Assembly: GCA_038501625.1 (NCBI GenBank)
Contig: JAZAYU010000019.1
Coordinates: 2,006,501 to 2,070,500 of the forward strand
Direction: 5' to 3'
Origin: Corbicula japonica
Taxonomy: Eukaryota; Mollusca; Bivalvia; Venerida; Cyrenidae
DNA: 64,000 nt
The notes beneath the pieces were generated by a model. It did no database searches. It was given only the letters and a program-made list of their open reading frames with translations, and was not told the origin of the DNA. Shown one piece after another: positions 60,660-64,000 of the stretch; within the stretch, counting starts at the first letter, position 1, and each line of letters opens with the position of its first letter. Both the position numbers and the translations under genes were made by a program.

Positions 60660-60895
60660 TTTTCAGATGTGTGAAGTTATTTTGTCGCATGTGCGAACCA
60701 TGTAGATCCAGATCAGCCAGCACATCCGTATCATCTGATCAGGATCTGCACCATTTTCTTTTTGGTTAGAAATAACATAATAAATCGAAAAAGAAAACAG
60801 TGCAGATTCTGATCAGATGGCGCGGATGTGTCGGTGATCTGGATCTACATTGTTTGCCCACAGGTAAAGGTCTTATCCTATGAAGAAAAGGGTTA
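60660..60895. repeat. GATC-hairpin element copy
   Basis: Both hairpins present (gtagatccagatcagccagc; gtgcagattctgatcagatg). Confidence 0.85.
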
Positions 60896-61294
60896 AATTC
60901 ACGTCCTGGCACGTCAAACCACGAAATATGCGACAGCATATGTTAGTCCCGACTATTTTTGTTAATATCAGTATTAAAGAACTAAATACCTACATTTATC
61001 AGTCGATGAAATATCATAAAGATCGTTAATTTTAAGACAATGATCTTCGGACAAGCTAATCCTAAATTCAGCAAGGGGGCCGCCATTTTTTCATATTTCC
61101 GATAAATTCCGTCATGCGCTCTTTACATTTCTTGTGCTATTTTTATTTGGGCGACGGTGGACCATCGCTCAAGTGAAAGTATTCCATATCACCCCCAATA
61201 TAACCCACATTTTATTTCATTTTCGTATTTTAAAGAGTTTCATGTTTTCAACCTTTATCTTGTTTCACGATAGTAAATGACTAAATAAGAATAA

Positions 61295-61505
61295 ATGTGG
61301 TATCATTTTATTTCGCGTGGGTTTAAATTTCGCGCATTTCGACTGTGGTCAATGCGCGAATTTTAAAGTCCCTTGAAATAACTGTGTGTTAGTTTATCAT
61401 AATGGAAAACTATAATTGCTCAAATTCATGCTCGAGTGAATTGGCCTATATCATTTGTGGCTTTGCGCGAAAATTCATTCCCGCGAAATTAAATGATATC
61501 ACAGT
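61295..61505. repeat. 'gtggtatcattttatttcgcg' palindromic element
   Basis: Outer arms gtggtatcattttatttcgc and gcgaaattaaatgatatcac, inner gcgcatttcgactgtggtca / tttgcgcgaaaattcattcc. Related pieces at about 62610-62780, 35330, 29380 and 1495. Confidence 0.75.
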
Positions 61506-61624
61506 ATTGCCCGCTGCTACGCTCCTGAAATCGCCCCACAACCTCGTCCGTCCCTTAGCTTCCTCTGAAAGTTTTGTCGACACTGGCAGAAGGCAGAATG
61601 CCATTGTGAATAGATTCATTCATT

Positions 61625-61830
61625 GACAATCATTTTAACAAGCGACTTCTTGTTGCATTCAGTTGACTTCTAGTCACATAGGAGCGACTTCTTGTTTCAT
61701 TCAGGTGACTACTAGTCACATACAGGCGATTTCTTGTCTTGTTGTGACTTCTAGTTACAAACGGGCGACTACTTGTTGCGTTTTTGGTGACTTCTAGTCA
61801 CATACAGGCAACTTCTAGTTGCATCATAGT
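61625..61830. repeat. Diverged tandem repeat, unit about 58 bp
   Basis: Three to four imperfect units of 'gcgacttcttgttgcattca ggtgacttctagtcacatac'; each contains the small palindrome gtgacttctagtcac. Confidence 0.75.
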
Positions 61831-61949
61831 CAGTCTTAAACGCTTGGGGATCTCCTGGAAGATCATGGATCAAGATCAAGTCTTCTGATCTTCTTATTTG
61901 AATGCTGTTTTAGTATTTTAATTGAAATTGCTTGTAATCAGTGATTAGT

Positions 61950-62040
61950 TTATATCATTGTAAAGCGCCTTTGAACGTGTATATGAAAAGGGCGCTATAT
62001 AAGTTTGGTAATTAATAATAATAATAATAATAATAACAAA
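61950..62040 (+). repeat. SINE 3' tail with (TAA)n
   Basis: 'attgtaaagcgcctttgaac ... aagggcgctatataagtttg' followed by (ataata)n. This 'aagcgc...gcgctatataa' tail is found on many SINE/LINE families in animals (recalled). No tRNA-like head is visible directly upstream. Confidence 0.6.
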
Positions 62041-62379
62041 AGGTACCGACAGAAAAGCATCACAAATAATCATTTTAACAAAAGCGTATAGCCAAAGTTT
62101 GCAGAACCAATCATATATTCACAATAGTAAACAGAATAAATATTTAAATATCAAAAATGTCCTATTTTTAAATTATAAAAGGTGATTTAGAGATTAGTTT
62201 TGGTAAAGGGGGATATTTCTTACGAATTTAGACCTACATGTATCCTCATCGCACAGGAGGTAAAAGATTTCAAAATTTTGTGGTTACTATGATAACGTAC
62301 TGCTTAATAAAAAGGTTCATGTACATATTACCCAAGAAAAGGGACATTATGAAGAAAAATGTGGAGTAGTGCCCGTATT

Positions 62380-62445
62380 AGGTGGCCTCGGTAGAGCGTT
62401 GGTACAGGAAGCCGGAGATCCGAGGTTCGAATCCTGGGACCAAGA
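62380..62445 (+). repeat. tRNA-like SINE head, fragment
   Basis: ggtggcctcggtagagcgtt and ggttcgaatcctggga; same type as 2455-2545 but with a shortened A box region. Confidence 0.6.
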
Positions 62446-62585
62446 TCACTAAACAAACTGGTAACCAGTCTAAAATCTCAAGCTTCTGATTGGCTGAAAT
62501 GATTTTTTTTCCATTTTAGCCAATCAGATGATTGACATTTGAGACTGGTCTCCAATCTTAGTTTTATGATCTTGGGACCAGGTCA
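62445..62585. repeat. 'ctgattggctgaaat' palindromic MITE
   Basis: Complete palindrome from gaccaagatcactaaacaaa to agttttatgatcttgggacc. It abuts the tRNA-like fragment. Confidence 0.8.
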
Positions 62586-62609
62586 GTGTTTAAACATTTG
62601 TCTCCTCCG

Positions 62610-62780
62610 TAAGTGGTATCATTTTATTTCGCGGGGATGAAATTTCGCGGATAAGACATAAATGATCACAGTTGTATTATTGTCATAAAATGAGACATTC
62701 GATAGATCAATTTCCATGGGGTTTGATTTCGCGCACTTTCCAAGCGCGAAATAAATGCTTGAAATGCGCGAAATAAGAAA
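62610..62780. repeat. 'gtggtatcattttatttcgcg' element, partial
   Basis: Left end matches 61295-61505; the interior has several 'gcgcgaaat' segments. Confidence 0.6.
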
Positions 62781-62784
62781 AAAA

Positions 62785-64000
62785 TGAAGCCGCGCGAAAT
62801 ATTACTAAAGGATAGCATTTCACTGGTAGCCAGTCATTAATCAGTAAAAACTGAGTCAAGACATGATATTTGTATAGTTTACATATGTATCTTGTTTGGA
62901 TTAAATTATAAAAAAAAATATTGTTCTGTTCTATTACATGTAAAAAAATGCCTGGGAGACGAAGTGTGACCCGTTTACAGTATTTAAATTTCCTTTTACA
63001 TTTAAATATTCCCGGTTAAACGTAAGTACTATATTTACAGTAAATATGCTTCAAATTCCCGCCAATCTGTCACTGTAATTAACACCACTCTCTATAATTA
63101 ACTTAATGTACATTTTGACAGGTGCTTCCTGAGAAATCCGGTTCCGACCAGTTAGCGATCGTCTGCTGCAGATTCCATGAACGAAGAAAGTTTTAGGCAG
63201 CGCGAAATTTAAACGGTAAGATTTTAAAAATTTATTAATTTATTTTGATGAAAAATAGATGCAAATTGTGGTAAATAAATTGAAAAATATTTAGCTTTGA
63301 AAGCTGGCGAGGTTATTTGCCTTTTAAGAAGAGAAAATGTTTTGTTACTTATTTTAGCGACAATGGTAACTGTTGGATAAAACTTTTTTTTTTCAAATAC
63401 AAACGGATGTGAATGATTGTATGGCTTATCATCGTTGCATTGATAATCATCCTGACTACTTGCATACGGTACCGGGATTCCTGGACGTCCCAATCCGGCG
63501 GCCGCGGGTTCGATCTTTTGCGGTCGGCACTTGTTTTTTCGTTGTGATAACTTTAACAAATAACATGTGTTATACTGGTAGGTCTAAAGGGTCTCTAACA
63601 TGTTTATGGTTCTAACGCGCGTGTTTTAGAAAGTGATTTCACGAAATAATTAAATCTTAGACTTGTTGAAACGAATGTTCAGGTTAATACTGGTCTCAAT
63701 TGTTGCACATGCAGCTGAACTCGCATTTTAAGTAAATTAATTTCGACTATAGGTAATAATATTCTTGGATTAAGTGGCATAGATCATCCCGAAAGGAATA
63801 GCTCGAACCTTCCCAAAGGAAAAGATAGGGTAAATCAGTGGCACTCCCTATTTATTTTTTTAACCAAGTTTGATTTATTTCTTAACTCAAACCATCAAAC
63901 GGTTTTTAATCTGTGAAATCGGGGAAGGGGGGCGAACGTAAATATGTTTAAAAATTATTTTTCTTTTTATTATTATTTTTAAACCCCGACCAATGTATTT
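62785..64000. other. Right end of window, no gene recognised
   Basis: AT-rich. About 63500-63525 has a box B-like gcgggttcgatc (SINE trace). A GC-richer segment at 63120-63215, between an AG (tttgacag) and a donor-like gtaag, could be a 5'UTR exon of a gene to the right, but nothing in the window confirms it. Confidence 0.4.

Overview
This window is animal nuclear DNA: AT-rich, with spliced genes, GT-AG introns and many transposable elements. The palindromic 'gatccagatcagccggcacatc' repeat, the 'atgcccccgaaggg' and 'acgcccgtttgaaaaacggg' tandem-core elements and the tRNA-derived SINE heads are of a kind I associate with bivalve molluscs, so a clam-like bivalve is my best guess. That is recall, not a database result.

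Layout. (1) About 504-5987, minus strand: the 5' six coding exons of an alpha-L-iduronidase gene (IDUA, GH39), from a signal peptide through the acid/base Glu. The rest of the gene lies left of the window. Its introns hold a dimeric tRNA-like SINE, a 1.2-kb TIR transposon and several hairpin repeats. (2) About 6.0-12.0 kb: intergenic, with simple repeats, a tRNA-like SINE head and an 1800-bp Mutator-like element with long TIRs, 10-bp target-site duplications (TSDs) and a decayed ZSWIM/FAR1-like fragment. (3) 12042-44141, plus strand: one complete TACC (transforming acidic coiled-coil) gene. My 18-exon model stays in frame throughout and gives about 1648 aa. It has a 3.2-kb exon with twelve SDP-type repeats, the conserved SLYxKFDPL motif and a C-terminal coiled-coil TACC domain over eight exons. 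An alternative first exon at 22000 fits the reading phase. The introns are loaded with repeats. (4) 49304-56823, plus strand: a secreted trypsin-like serine protease homologue (about 376 aa by my model) that has lost His57 and Ser195, fused to a Cys-rich C-terminal region I cannot assign. (5) 57-64 kb: no recognised gene; it holds palindromic elements, notably a 1-kb CpG-rich element of 21-bp units in head-to-head palindromes.

The three genes show no shared pathway: lysosomal glycosaminoglycan breakdown, mitotic spindle/centrosome, and a secreted pseudo-protease. The strongest signals outside the genes are: a three-level nest of palindromic elements at 50.4-51.7 kb, with 6-bp TSDs; two unrelated genes whose splice acceptors have been tandemly multiplied; and a 3'UTR minisatellite that carries a poly(A) signal in most units.
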